The notes under the pieces: generated by a model
What the model saw: only the letters and a program-made list of their open reading frames with translations
Database searches by the model: none
Told to the model about the DNA's origin: nothing
Part shown: positions 37,327 through 45,744 of the stretch, in pieces
Position numbering within the stretch: the stretch's first letter is position 1
How the letters are laid out: each line of letters begins with the position of its first letter
NCBI GenBank assembly: GCA_017654935.2
Contig: CM065700.1
Coordinates: 50,077,927-50,141,926, forward strand
From: Phymorhynchus buccinoides
Lineage: Eukaryota > Mollusca > Gastropoda > Neogastropoda > Raphitomidae
DNA length: 64,000 nt
Direction: 5' to 3'
Position numbers and translations under genes: made by a program

Positions 37327-38178
37327 TTAATTTGCACTTGCTATCATTTTAAGAAGATCATCAGACAAAATGCTTTCAGTGTAATAAAACCCAATGAGAT
37401 CTAAATTAGTAACATTAATGTACGTTAATTCTTTGAGATTGTTTGGATCAACACTCAATATAACTTTATCGCTGGTCGACACTGCCTTAATTTCTTCACC
37501 GCGGTTTTGAATAACGATAGTACATCTCACTGATTCAACATCCAAGTTTTGCCAAGAAATAAGAATCCCTTTCATTAGGTTGTCGCTAACACCAACAGGT
37601 AGGGAATCAGGGTTGTCTGCTCTAACAGAAAGTTCAAATATCATAGTAAATTCGTCTGCTAAAGCCATTTTAGGAATGAACTCTAATTGCGTGGCTGCAT
37701 CTTTTGTCACTGTCTTTTTTCTATGCAGCATGTACTGTCTCTTTTTATAAGGTTTGATTGCTATTTCTCTTCTGCTGTTGTTTTGAGGAATCAGACTGAC
37801 ATGTAACGGCCCTGAGTTAAATGATTTGCGAAAGTATTTGTTATTATCAAAGAATGTAAACGGGCTTAAAAATTCAAACTTTATTTCCCAATCAATGAAT
37901 GGAATTAAATGCCATTTGTTATCCCTTTTCTTAACAACTTTATATTCAAACTGGCCAACATTGTCAGCTACTACATTACGCAGTTGCTCTAGTTTAGGAA
38001 CCTTTTTATCACTTATTTCTGCTCGTTTATAATAGCCGTCTTTTGTGTACTCAAAACCATACAGCGCTCCTATCTCCCCATTTAAATCAAAGTCTTCTGT
38101 GTCTGCTAGGTCCTTCAATTCTAAAGTTGCGCATCTAACAGGGTCAAGCATAACCGGTTGATCTGGTCCGCGCGACAT
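37327..38178 (-). CDS. Uncharacterised element protein, beta-rich, possible structural protein
   Basis: 283 residues, starting MSRGPDQPVMLDPVRCATLE. No membrane segment. It has many short alternating hydrophobic strands (WEIKFEFLSPFTFF, CTIVIQNRGEEIKAVS) and no enzyme motif. In this class of element such mid-size beta-rich proteins beside the capsid genes are often minor capsid proteins, but this is inference only. It is the middle gene of a minus-strand block, 15 nt after the preceding gene. Confidence 0.65.
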   Translation of the reverse strand: MSRGPDQPVMLDPVRCATLELKDLADTEDFDLNGEIGALYGFEYTKDGYYKRAEISDKKVPKLEQLRNVVADNVGQFEYKVVKKRDNKWHLIPFIDWEIKFEFLSPFTFFDNNKYFRKSFNSGPLHVSLIPQNNSRREIAIKPYKKRQYMLHRKKTVTKDAATQLEFIPKMALADEFTMIFELSVRADNPDSLPVGVSDNLMKGILISWQNLDVESVRCTIVIQNRGEEIKAVSTSDKVILSVDPNNLKELTYINVTNLDLIGFYYTESILSDDLLKMIASAN

Positions 38179-38192
38179 AGTTTTATACTAAA

Positions 38193-38876
38193 TTATTTTA
38201 TTTCTAACAAAGCATTAAGGCCGTCACACTGAACTTCTTTTCCTTTTCCGTCAGTTATTCTTATTTTTAGTGAATGGTGAACCCCACAAATTAATTCTTT
38301 AAACTGTAAGTTAGTGAACGTAATAATTTCGTAATCACAGTATGCTGCTTTTGCTGTTGGAAGAACTCTTAACACAGTAGACGGCTGGTTATCAAATAAG
38401 TTGTTATCCGTACTCAGGATATCTAAATGAAAGTATAATAAAGAATGTATTCCAAGATTAAGTGATTTTGCAGCCGTAAATTCATTACTTTCCAGTGCAT
38501 TATCAGTGACATGGAACCTGTGTACTCTAAAACCTAATAGTTTAGCCAATTCATTAGCAAATTCAAATACTACTCCTTTTTGGCCTCTAAACATCATCTT
38601 CACTTTTAAATTTCCCTCATTAAGTTTTAAAGTAATGTCGATGTCGTTTAATATTTCTTTTAATGAACAAAAACCGTAATAACCGTCAGGTATAGTTAGT
38701 TCAATTTTCCCTGCGCTATCAATTTTTCTTATCCAATTATTTTTTAAGGATTCGCTTATGTTAATCCATTTAACTTTGTAATAAATTTCATGGAGCGCTA
38801 CTTTTAGAGAACCATTATTTTCAATAGGGCGTTGTAAAAGTATTGGCTCGTCTTGATCAGTTATATAAATAAACAT
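38193..38876 (-). CDS. Uncharacterised element protein, first gene of the minus block
   Basis: 227 residues from the ATG at 38876 (MFIYITDQDEPILLQRPIEN). A longer reading to 38999 would overlap the divergent gene and uses a non-ATG start, so I reject it. It contains PDGYYGFCSLKEILNDI and FANELAKLLGFR; it seems a soluble mixed alpha/beta protein. It starts 19 nt from the divergent plus-strand gene, so the two likely share a promoter. Confidence 0.65.
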   Translation of the reverse strand: MFIYITDQDEPILLQRPIENNGSLKVALHEIYYKVKWINISESLKNNWIRKIDSAGKIELTIPDGYYGFCSLKEILNDIDITLKLNEGNLKVKMMFRGQKGVVFEFANELAKLLGFRVHRFHVTDNALESNEFTAAKSLNLGIHSLLYFHLDILSTDNNLFDNQPSTVLRVLPTAKAAYCDYEIITFTNLQFKELICGVHHSLKIRITDGKGKEVQCDGLNALLEIK

Positions 38877-38895
38877 TTTTATTGCGGATATATAA
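38877..38895. promoter_or_regulatory. 19-bp divergent spacer between element genes
   Basis: The spacer between two divergent ATGs contains TATATAA. Promoter elements must reach into the coding regions or transcripts must begin very near the ATGs. Confidence 0.35.
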
Positions 38896-40149
38896 ATGAA
38901 TGCTTTTAAATATAACAAAGACGCTAAATATGCAGTTGGATCATATAACCCTAAAACTATAGCTATTGATTCATTAGACGTTTCAGTGGGGCCTGGCAAG
39001 TTTAAAGTTAAGGTCAGTAATCCATTAGTTCATTATTTAAATCCCCCCATCAAACATGATAACATCGCGAAGGCTTGGTTTAGTCATCCAATGCAGTTTT
39101 ATCAAAACCAGTTAAACTTTGCTGTGTTTTGTGCGACGAGTGGGTGCGGTGTTTCGTTCGCTGATCATTTAAATCACCCTGAAGTCATGGTAAAAGCAGT
39201 TTATAGATTTCATTTCTATTATACATTCAGACGTATTTTGTCTGAACTGCAGGTACCATTACTACATGAAAAAACGTTTAATCCGTTCAGCAACAGAATT
39301 AATTTGAAGGCTTTTGAGCGGATCTCTAATGAGTTTAACATTAACTTGAATACTGACTTTAGACAGAAGTTAGATCGTAATCACGGATTAGGTTCACTTT
39401 ATTATTGGGGCGTGCACAGAAAGTATAACTATGATTGGTATCCTCCTTACACGTCTTTTTCTTCAGGTACGACTGTTCATCTAGGATCAATAGAACAAGA
39501 ACATAAAACCGCGTGGTCAACATTTATTCTTGACACTTCTGAAGGATTAACAAAGGCAGGGATAGAACGTGTAAATGATTCTATCCGTACTTACGTGTGG
39601 TGTTTGCTAGGATCGCAATCACAAGTAAGGTCAGAGATAATGAATCCTTCAACCGGGTTTGATGCGCAAAAACAATATTTAGCTGATTTAGAAGATTCAA
39701 TTAATTCTACAGTTGATCTACCGACAAGTATTAAAAAGTATCAAGACGTTTTGATGTATGCAAGATCGAAAGTAGACTTTGCTGTTGGTAGTGGACTCTA
39801 CATGCTACCCTCTGATCTTCGACTTCAAATAGGTGTAATTGAAAACTATAACAACGAAATCCTTGTAGCAGGAGATAACACAGTAGTCGGGGTGAATTCA
39901 AAAATGAATTCTGACCTGTCTGTGCCATCAATCATACGAAGAACAAGTCCAATCCCTAACAATAAAACAAATAATACGACTTCAAATTTAAGTTCAAATT
40001 CAACGATCTTACGGGGTTCAAATTCAACGATCTTACCGAATTCAATTACTTATGAAAACGAAAACGAAAATCATGAAAATGAAAAGACAGCATTAGTTCT
40101 TTTTTTAACAGCGACTGGTCTAGTTTATTTTTATTTTACTAGAAAGTAA
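38896..40149 (+). CDS. Uncharacterised element protein with C-terminal membrane anchor
   Basis: 417 residues, starting MNAFKYNKDAKYAVGSYNPK. A long soluble region with many aromatic residues (RFHFYYTFRRIL, YNYDWYPPYTSFSSGTTVHL) is followed by an Asn/Ser/Thr-rich low-complexity stretch (about 355-390) and a C-terminal hydrophobic segment (TALVLFLTATGLVYFYFTRK). The layout suggests a tail-anchored surface or virion-associated protein, though no family is recognised. Its end overlaps the convergent minus-strand gene by 30 nt. Confidence 0.65.
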   Translation: MNAFKYNKDAKYAVGSYNPKTIAIDSLDVSVGPGKFKVKVSNPLVHYLNPPIKHDNIAKAWFSHPMQFYQNQLNFAVFCATSGCGVSFADHLNHPEVMVKAVYRFHFYYTFRRILSELQVPLLHEKTFNPFSNRINLKAFERISNEFNINLNTDFRQKLDRNHGLGSLYYWGVHRKYNYDWYPPYTSFSSGTTVHLGSIEQEHKTAWSTFILDTSEGLTKAGIERVNDSIRTYVWCLLGSQSQVRSEIMNPSTGFDAQKQYLADLEDSINSTVDLPTSIKKYQDVLMYARSKVDFAVGSGLYMLPSDLRLQIGVIENYNNEILVAGDNTVVGVNSKMNSDLSVPSIIRRTSPIPNNKTNNTTSNLSSNSTILRGSNSTILPNSITYENENENHENEKTALVLFLTATGLVYFYFTRK

Positions 40150-41301
40150 TCCGGCAATTAGAACTAGCAGCATCCATAAATGTTCAGCCATAAAACCGAC
40201 TACTTTGCTTGCTGTAGAAAAAAGCCAACTAACAATTCCACCTAATATTCCTGGTAGAGCGTCTAGAGCTTTTATTCCTAATTTTTTTAATAGATTCTTT
40301 AAATGATCCAGTTGTTTTTTAATCCAATTCTTATCGCTTGATGGTGGAGATGGTGGCGGTGTTCCTGCTCCTGATCCAGTTAAAGCAAACACTAAAGTAG
40401 AGATTGCAAAACCTAAAGCTGTTAAAACACTAGCAATCGTAACACCTTGCTCTTTAAATAAAGTTTTTATTCGTTCAGCTAACGTCGTGTTTTCGTGTAA
40501 AATTCTTTGGATGGTTTCTTTTATTCTGCTAAATTGTGTTCGTAATTGTTCACGGTTAGTTGACAGTACTTCTAGTCTTGCAGCTCTCTCGTGTTGAAGA
40601 TCGTCTAGTCTTTGCATGATTCTGTCTTTCACGCCTTGTCCTAGGTTGCTGTCGTCCGCTTCAACTAATTTCTGTTTTTCTCTGTCAATGTGAGCATCCA
40701 GTTCGCTTAACTTTGCTAGATTATTTGTTAACTCGCCCCTGGTAGATTGTAATGTTGAATTGAGCGCCATTAGTTCTCTCATAGGTAATGGTGAATCATG
40801 TAATGTTTTTAAATGGGTTTCTTCATCTTCTAAAGCTATAAAACTAGTTATTTGGTCTGCAGTTGCGCTTAAGTCTCTAAGAGGAATCGATTGAAGTTGG
40901 GAATCAGTAGGTATTTCTTGTAGTGTGTTTTGAAGTTTAGAAACAGCTTCTGTTGATAGTTTTGGTTTGGGTTCGAAGCCAAATCGGGTTTGTTCTCTTA
41001 CAGTATGCCTGCTACGAGCTGTACTCTCTGATACAAACTTAAGAGGATTTGGTTTAGTTGTAAGTTGGGCTAGTTTTTCATTATCTTTTCTCAGAAACAA
41101 ATGCTCATCTATTATATTGTAGTCGTTAGTAACAATAATTTCGGGTGGTTCTAACCCCCAACTTTCATATAACAATCCTACTCTATGTTCTATTTCTGCT
41201 TGTTTTAAAGGTGAATGACGACTAAACGGTCTAACTTCTTCACCCATGTCATCTCCAGGTTCCAAGACGTCATAATAGTGGTCTGCTTCTATTCCTTCCA
41301 T
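40120..41301 (-). CDS. Coiled-coil membrane protein of the element
   Basis: 393 residues, starting MEGIEADHYYDVLEPGDDMG. The central part (about 185-285) is a long charged coiled coil (LDAHIDREKQKLVEADD, QLRTQFSRIKETIQRILHEN). It is followed by a hydrophobic segment (GVTIASVLTALGFAISTLVF), a Gly/Pro/Ser linker, an amphipathic helix region (LKNLLKKLGIKALDALPG) and two more hydrophobic segments up to the C-terminus. It looks like a membrane-embedded structural or penetration-related protein, but that role is a guess. From memory, this architecture recurs in unannotated loci of cnidarians and molluscs. Confidence 0.65.
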   Translation of the reverse strand: MEGIEADHYYDVLEPGDDMGEEVRPFSRHSPLKQAEIEHRVGLLYESWGLEPPEIIVTNDYNIIDEHLFLRKDNEKLAQLTTKPNPLKFVSESTARSRHTVREQTRFGFEPKPKLSTEAVSKLQNTLQEIPTDSQLQSIPLRDLSATADQITSFIALEDEETHLKTLHDSPLPMRELMALNSTLQSTRGELTNNLAKLSELDAHIDREKQKLVEADDSNLGQGVKDRIMQRLDDLQHERAARLEVLSTNREQLRTQFSRIKETIQRILHENTTLAERIKTLFKEQGVTIASVLTALGFAISTLVFALTGSGAGTPPPSPPSSDKNWIKKQLDHLKNLLKKLGIKALDALPGILGGIVSWLFSTASKVVGFMAEHLWMLLVLIAGLLSSKIKIN

Positions 41302-41347
41302 GTTTTTATTTATAATTATGTTTTTATTTTATTTCTAAAAGAGAGAG
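41302..41347. promoter_or_regulatory. 46-bp AT-rich divergent spacer
   Basis: Between the divergent starts of the coiled-coil gene and the capsid-like gene the sequence is almost only A and T (TTTATTTATAATTATG) and ends AGAGAGAG just before the ATG. Confidence 0.35.
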
Positions 41348-42635
41348 ATGTCGCAATCATACGGAACAATTCTTGATCCATACAGACGGTTAAAAGAACC
41401 ACTCGGTGTAAAAGGAACCAGGCAGAGTATTGTGATAAGTAATAATCCTTCAACTATCGACCAAAGACAAATATTATCAGTAAGATTTCCTAGTCTGGGG
41501 AGTAATGAAGTCATTGTGCCAGGTACCGCACGTCTTGCTTTTAAAATAGAACTGGAGTCAGCGACGGATCCGAACAGAACTTTAGTTGCTAATCTTGGTA
41601 GAGCGATCGTTAGTAAGATTACTATTAAACTTGAAGGGAGAGAGGTAATGTCATTAGATAACGCAGATGTCTTTTTGAGTTATTGCGATTTATGGCTCAC
41701 ACAAAATGAAAGAAAAGATCGAACTTATCAAGGAATACAGGGAGATAATGGTTTAAAACATAGAATTGATGCTGGAGACAAAAAAAGATAGCAATCAAGA
41801 TGAGTTGGTTGCACAAGTTTATGGTAATCGATTTTATATACCTCTTGACTTCGAGCTATTAAACACGCACTCCCCGTATTATCAGGGTGCTTTACAAGAT
41901 AGGCTTATGTATGAATTAACTTTTAATGATTACAGCCGTGTTATCAGATCAGCGACAGATCCTGATGCAAAATATAGTATTTCAGACATCACATTAGAGT
42001 TTGATGTTGTTCGTCATCAAGAATTAGCTCGGTTGATCTCCCAACAATACCAAACAAGATTAGCAATATACTACAACAGAATTTTAAATCATAGTAAAAT
42101 ACCTAAAAACAAATTAGACACAATTTGGAACATCGATTTGAATGTATCAGCAAGGTCATTGAAAGGGATTTTGTTGCTGTTTGAGGAGTCCAAAAAACCC
42201 TTTAACAGATTAAGCGAGAAGTTTCATAATCCTAAAATAACTAAACTAACATGTACGGTTGAAGGACAACCGAATCAGTTGTTTGCAAGCGGTCTTTTAC
42301 CTTATCAGCATTTTGATGAAATACGAAAACTGTTGGGTGGAGGTGGTTGGCAAAGAGACCCGGTGGCTGATTTAATTTGCAAAGACCTCCATCTTCATGA
42401 TGTCAGACTTGAAGATTATTTATATTCGAAGTATGCGTTGTGGCTAGATCTTAGAACAACTGAAGACAACAAACTACATGGCAGTGGAAGAACAGTTGGT
42501 GATGGGTCAGGAGGAATAAACATTCAAATCCATAAAGAAGCAGAAGAGAATAAGCAAATATATATTTATGTATATTTACTATGCGATGCTCAGCTGAACA
42601 TTGAAGACAACAGATTAAAAGATATTGTGTATTAA
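41348..42635 (+). CDS. Capsid-like protein with a +1 frameshift in a 7-A run
   Basis: The N-terminal part is 41348-41791 (147 residues, MSQSYGTILDPYRRLKEPLG). The reading continues in the +1 frame to 42635 (about 285 residues, ending DAQLNIEDNRLKDIVY). The change of frame falls at the A7 run 41780-41786, so one base is surplus there: a recent indel, a sequencing error, or less likely programmed frameshifting. It has beta-rich segments and a Gly-rich GSGRTVGDGSGG loop. It is placed 4 nt before the packaging ATPase, as capsid genes often are in this group. From memory it resembles the C. elegans F54H12.2-type family linked to Polintons. The capsid assignment is inferred; at about 430 residues it is short for a double jelly-roll major capsid protein. 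Confidence 0.55.
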
Positions 42636-42639
42636 AATA

Positions 42640-43257
42640 ATGGATTTGAACAGTTTAAATTTCCTTACAAAAGAACCTCATTGTGGTTTATTTTGTGGAA
42701 TGACAGGCTGTGGAAAAAGTGTATTCGCTTTAGATTTAATACAAACGGTTTATCGTAATCACTTTGAACACATAGTAATTTTTTGTACTACATTAGAATT
42801 CAACAAGTCTTATAAAGAAAGAAAGTTTATTTGGACAGATAACGAAATCTATTTAGTCAATCCGAGTGATAAACTAAGCGATTGTTTAGAGTATTTTTAT
42901 AAACTGTTTAAAGGAACACCAACTTTGTTTATCATTGATGACTGTTCAGCTGAAAGAGACATAGTCAAAAAAAGAAATAGTTTAGCAAAACTAGCATTCA
43001 GTGGTCGGCATGCAGGAATTAGCGTATGGATTTTAACACAGAAGTATAATTCGGTTTTAAAGGACTTCAGAGAACAGTTAAAGACAGTTGTTTTGTTTTT
43101 TACTAAAGACAAAAACAGCTTTGAAGAATGTCTTGATGAAAATGATGTGATTGAATCAAAAGAAGAAAAAAAGTCGATTAAACAAAAACTGAGGAAAGAG
43201 AAGTTTTGTAAGCTAGTGTTAAAAACAGATTTTCCTAGTCAGCACAAATGTTTGTGA
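42640..43257 (+). CDS. Packaging ATPase (FtsK/HerA-like, Polinton type)
   Basis: 205 residues from the ATG at 42640, 4 nt after the capsid-like stop. An upstream TTG at 42625 is open but less likely. Walker A is GMTGCGKS (residues 20-27), Walker B is LFIIDD (96-101), and the SGRHAGISVWILTQ segment (about 120-133) fits the sensor region of viral A32-like ATPases. In Polintons and related viruses this enzyme drives genome packaging into the capsid. The C-terminus is short and Lys-rich. Confidence 0.85.
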   Translation: MDLNSLNFLTKEPHCGLFCGMTGCGKSVFALDLIQTVYRNHFEHIVIFCTTLEFNKSYKERKFIWTDNEIYLVNPSDKLSDCLEYFYKLFKGTPTLFIIDDCSAERDIVKKRNSLAKLAFSGRHAGISVWILTQKYNSVLKDFREQLKTVVLFFTKDKNSFEECLDENDVIESKEEKKSIKQKLRKEKFCKLVLKTDFPSQHKCL

Positions 43258-43295
43258 AGGCAAAAAAAAAAGCCAATTGTTTTTTGGTTTCTTTT
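43258..43295. terminator. Convergent spacer with A-run and T-run
   Basis: A(10)GCCAATTG is followed by TTTTTTGG and T(6) between convergent genes; an imperfect hairpin and A/T-rich 3' end signals are possible for both strands. Confidence 0.25.
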
Positions 43296-43508
43296 TTATA
43301 CTGGGTCAAATTCAAGGTTAAACTTGTTGTAAATTTCTAATAAAGTATCCATTATTTTGCTTTCAATTTCAAACAAGTATTTACTGACTATTTCATCGTC
43401 TTCCATTAATAGCTGAGATAGAACAATTTCTTTCTGCGCATTCCTTAATCTTTTCAATAAAATGTTGTAATTCTTTGTCTTGAGTATCTCTTTATTCTGA
43501 GTCTCCAT
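43296..43508 (-). CDS. Small helical element protein
   Basis: 70 residues, METQNKEILKTKNYNILLKR and ending YNKFNLEFDPV. It is predicted mostly helical and charged, with no membrane segment and no known family. It is the last gene of the integrase block on the minus strand, 29 nt after the integrase stop. Confidence 0.5.
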   Translation of the reverse strand: METQNKEILKTKNYNILLKRLRNAQKEIVLSQLLMEDDEIVSKYLFEIESKIMDTLLEIYNKFNLEFDPV

Positions 43509-43537
43509 TTAAAAACTCTTTTTTTTTTTTGGTTTAA

Positions 43538-44512
43538 TCAAATCGGAACTGTGTCTGGTGGAATTATCTGTAATTCTTCTTTAACAAAGGCTCTTTTTGG
43601 TGTTGGTCGTGTTGACGTATCAGTTTCTCTTAAATAATACACGGGAGGATTCATTTGTATTATTCTTTTTATTTCGTACGGATCAATACTCCAAATCGGA
43701 TCAGTTGCTCTTATGCGAGTGTCTCCTTCTGCTTCTCCCGGTGCATAAAGAAACCTAACTTTTACTCCAAATGGTATTAGTTGTTTTGTAATTGAATGTT
43801 GAATTGGCAAGTCTATCGAAGAGTCAATTGTTTTCTTCTGTATTGCTTTTACTGGTTTAAATCCAATGACCTTAGATTCTTCGTTATTCATGACACGCAG
43901 AACGGAGGGTAGTCTTCTAACCCATTCAGTGTTTCTAGTTGAATCAAGGAGTTCTCTATGGTATTGATAAGAAAAAAGTCTTTCTGCCAATTGTTTGTTA
44001 AAGTTTTCGACTAAGGCTTGAGATCTATGGTTTCCAGGAATACCTCTTTTAATAACGACTTTGTGTTTTAACAGTAGCTGATTGAATTGTCCTTTAAATT
44101 CTTTTCCTTCATCAACTTGAATTAAACGAGGATAGGTTAATGGACCGCGTCTATAGATTTCTTGTAAAGCAACAGAGACTGAAGTAGCACTTTTATCAGT
44201 CAATGGTTCAGCATCTTTATATCTTGAAGAGATGTCAACGACTGTAAGCGCGTATTTAAATCTTTTTCTTCTGATTAAATCATGAGGTAGGTATAGAAGA
44301 TCCATTTGATGAGTGTCATTTGGTGTTGAGTTGACAAAGTGTGGTCTTTTAATTCGTTTAGGTGCTGGTAAATAGATTTGCCAAATAGCTTGTTTAGATA
44401 GCCATTCTTTTGCTGTTTGTTCAGTGACTCCTGCTGCTTGACTGAGTTTTTTAATAGCTGTTAAACCTTTCCAATAACCTTTCGGTGAATAATAAATTTT
44501 AGACAGGTTCAT
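43538..44512 (-). CDS. Retroviral-type DDE integrase of the Polinton-like element
   Basis: 324 residues from the ATG at 44512 (MNLSKIYYSPKGYWKGLTAI); an earlier TTG reading overlaps the neighbour and is rejected. It inserts the element DNA into the host genome. The RNase H-fold core shows D71 (HQMDLLYLP), D134 (LIQVDEGKEF) and E169 (QALVENFNKQ), with about 35 residues between the last two, as in retroviral and Maverick integrases. VVDISSRYKDAEPL lies between the first two. An N-terminal helical region (LSQAAGVTEQTAKEWLSKQ) resembles an HTH rather than an HHCC zinc finger, and no C-terminal chromodomain is seen. The catalytic triad is complete. It lies in a four-gene minus-strand block. Confidence 0.9.
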   Translation of the reverse strand: MNLSKIYYSPKGYWKGLTAIKKLSQAAGVTEQTAKEWLSKQAIWQIYLPAPKRIKRPHFVNSTPNDTHQMDLLYLPHDLIRRKRFKYALTVVDISSRYKDAEPLTDKSATSVSVALQEIYRRGPLTYPRLIQVDEGKEFKGQFNQLLLKHKVVIKRGIPGNHRSQALVENFNKQLAERLFSYQYHRELLDSTRNTEWVRRLPSVLRVMNNEESKVIGFKPVKAIQKKTIDSSIDLPIQHSITKQLIPFGVKVRFLYAPGEAEGDTRIRATDPIWSIDPYEIKRIIQMNPPVYYLRETDTSTRPTPKRAFVKEELQIIPPDTVPI

Positions 44513-44519
44513 TTTAATA

Positions 44520-44921
44520 CTAGATCTTTTTTGCAATAAAAAAAACAGCAGTCATACCAACTACAATAAACGCTACCTCCTGCATCTTTTGTTCTTCAGA
44601 TGATTGGTAGAAGTCACTTAATTTTGGTGGTGGGAGCTGTTGGAGGTCTTCTCTTGTCACTAAATAATACTCTTTAATGGCGTCGTCAACATTCTTAAAA
44701 GTATTAGCTGCATGGTGTTGTTGTCTTAATCTCTCGTTAATAAAATCTAACTGAGCGAGTCTTTGTTTTTCGTATGCGTCTTGTGCTTTAGCTAATTGTT
44801 CCATTGCGTGATTATGTCTTTCTTGATCATTAGTATGTAGCTTACTAAACATGTAATTACTTCCTGAAAAAGCAAGTGCGTTTACTACAGCACCGCCAAT
44901 CATCATTGCGAGTGAAGCCAT
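44520..44921 (-). CDS. Small membrane protein of the element
   Basis: 133 residues, starting MASLAMMIGGAVVNALAFSG. There is an N-terminal hydrophobic segment, a central charged helix (HNHAMEQLAKAQDAYEKQRL), KLSDFYQSSEEQ, and a C-terminal hydrophobic segment (EVAFIVVGMTAVFFIAKKI). It probably has two membrane passes with a coiled helix between. Function unknown; it is 7 nt upstream of the integrase ATG on the same strand, so co-transcription is likely. Confidence 0.65.
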   Translation of the reverse strand: MASLAMMIGGAVVNALAFSGSNYMFSKLHTNDQERHNHAMEQLAKAQDAYEKQRLAQLDFINERLRQQHHAANTFKNVDDAIKEYYLVTREDLQQLPPPKLSDFYQSSEEQKMQEVAFIVVGMTAVFFIAKKI

Positions 44922-44926
44922 TTTAT

Positions 44927-45157
44927 TTACATATTTATATTTTCTGGAATTATTCCTTGCTTAACTAGAAAGTCTTTTGTTGCGATTGAAGCAGTGATTA
45001 TAGCGATTAGTTTACCGGAGTCCTCTAGGTCAAGTTTTCCAAGGTCAGCTGCTTTCATTTTCAATAGTTTCTTACCAACCATCGTGTACGCAACAGAAAG
45101 TCCACCAATCAGAGCAGATTGATATACAAGGTTAGCAACAGTTTTTTCAGCACTCAT
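44927..45157 (-). CDS. Small hydrophobic element protein
   Basis: 76 residues, MSAEKTVANLVYQSALIGGL, SVAYTMVGKKLLK, then a soluble tail KLIAIITASIATKDFLVKQG. There are one or two weak hydrophobic helices. It is first in the minus block with the 133-residue gene, integrase and small helical ORF. Function unknown. Confidence 0.6.
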   Translation of the reverse strand: MSAEKTVANLVYQSALIGGLSVAYTMVGKKLLKMKAADLGKLDLEDSGKLIAIITASIATKDFLVKQGIIPENINM

Positions 45158-45195
45158 TTTTTGTTTTTAAAATAAAAATAATAAATCAACTAAAA
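45158..45195. promoter_or_regulatory. 38-bp A/T-rich divergent spacer
   Basis: TTTTTGTTTTTAAAATAAAA and AATAATAAATCAACTAAAA lie between divergent ATGs at 45157 and 45196; likely a bidirectional promoter. Confidence 0.35.
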
Positions 45196-45744
45196 ATGAA
45201 TTGTGACGAACTGTTGTTAAATGCGCAGGAAGCAGTAATTTCTGATGAAGTGTCAACAAGTGTTATGAATAAAAAGGAAAAGTTGTATTCTCTGGCTGCG
45301 TGTGGAAAAACAAAACAATACTTAGGAACAGAATTTAGTATAGAACAGATTCAACAAATGTCTTCTGCTGACATTGAAAAGTACTACAACAGATACGAAG
45401 CGCAGTTAGGATCTAAAATGGTTAAAAGTTTAGGACAAACAGTAATAGGCTTGTACACTAAGTTAGTTAGTCAGTTTTTTCCACTCGATTCAAGCCAAGA
45501 TTTAATGTACGATTTAAGTCAAGATCCTGTTTTAACTAAAACGTTAGAGTCTCTTAGTTGTGATCTTTTTTATAGGTTTGGCGGGCTTTTATCGCCAGTT
45601 GTTATGGGGTTAATTACTTTTAATCATATAGATTTTATGGCTATTAAAAATGAACGCGACAGAGAATCAAACGAATCAGACGGAACAGCAAACAAGCCCC
45701 AGTCAGACAGTGATCAAGGTAACGAAGAGCCCAGGTCGAGTTGA
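45196..45744 (+). CDS. Uncharacterised element protein, helical
   Basis: 182 residues, starting MNCDELLLNAQEAVISDEVS. It contains YYNRYEAQLGSKMVKSLGQT and LYTKLVSQFFPL, a middle helical domain, a mildly hydrophobic stretch (GGLLSPVVMGLITFNHI) and a Ser/Asp/Glu-rich tail. No enzyme motif. The last 95 nt overlap the next ORF in another frame, typical of compact viral-like genes. Confidence 0.6.
   Translation: MNCDELLLNAQEAVISDEVSTSVMNKKEKLYSLAACGKTKQYLGTEFSIEQIQQMSSADIEKYYNRYEAQLGSKMVKSLGQTVIGLYTKLVSQFFPLDSSQDLMYDLSQDPVLTKTLESLSCDLFYRFGGLLSPVVMGLITFNHIDFMAIKNERDRESNESDGTANKPQSDSDQGNEEPRSS

Noticed and set aside
38877..38999. Longer N-terminus (to 38999) for the minus-strand gene at 38193
   Set aside because: It needs a non-ATG start and would overlap the start of the divergent gene; the ATG at 38876 gives a 227-residue protein.
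33452..43112. Short ORFs opposite the element genes
   Set aside because: They are shadows of PolB, capsid-like and ATPase genes with no independent support.
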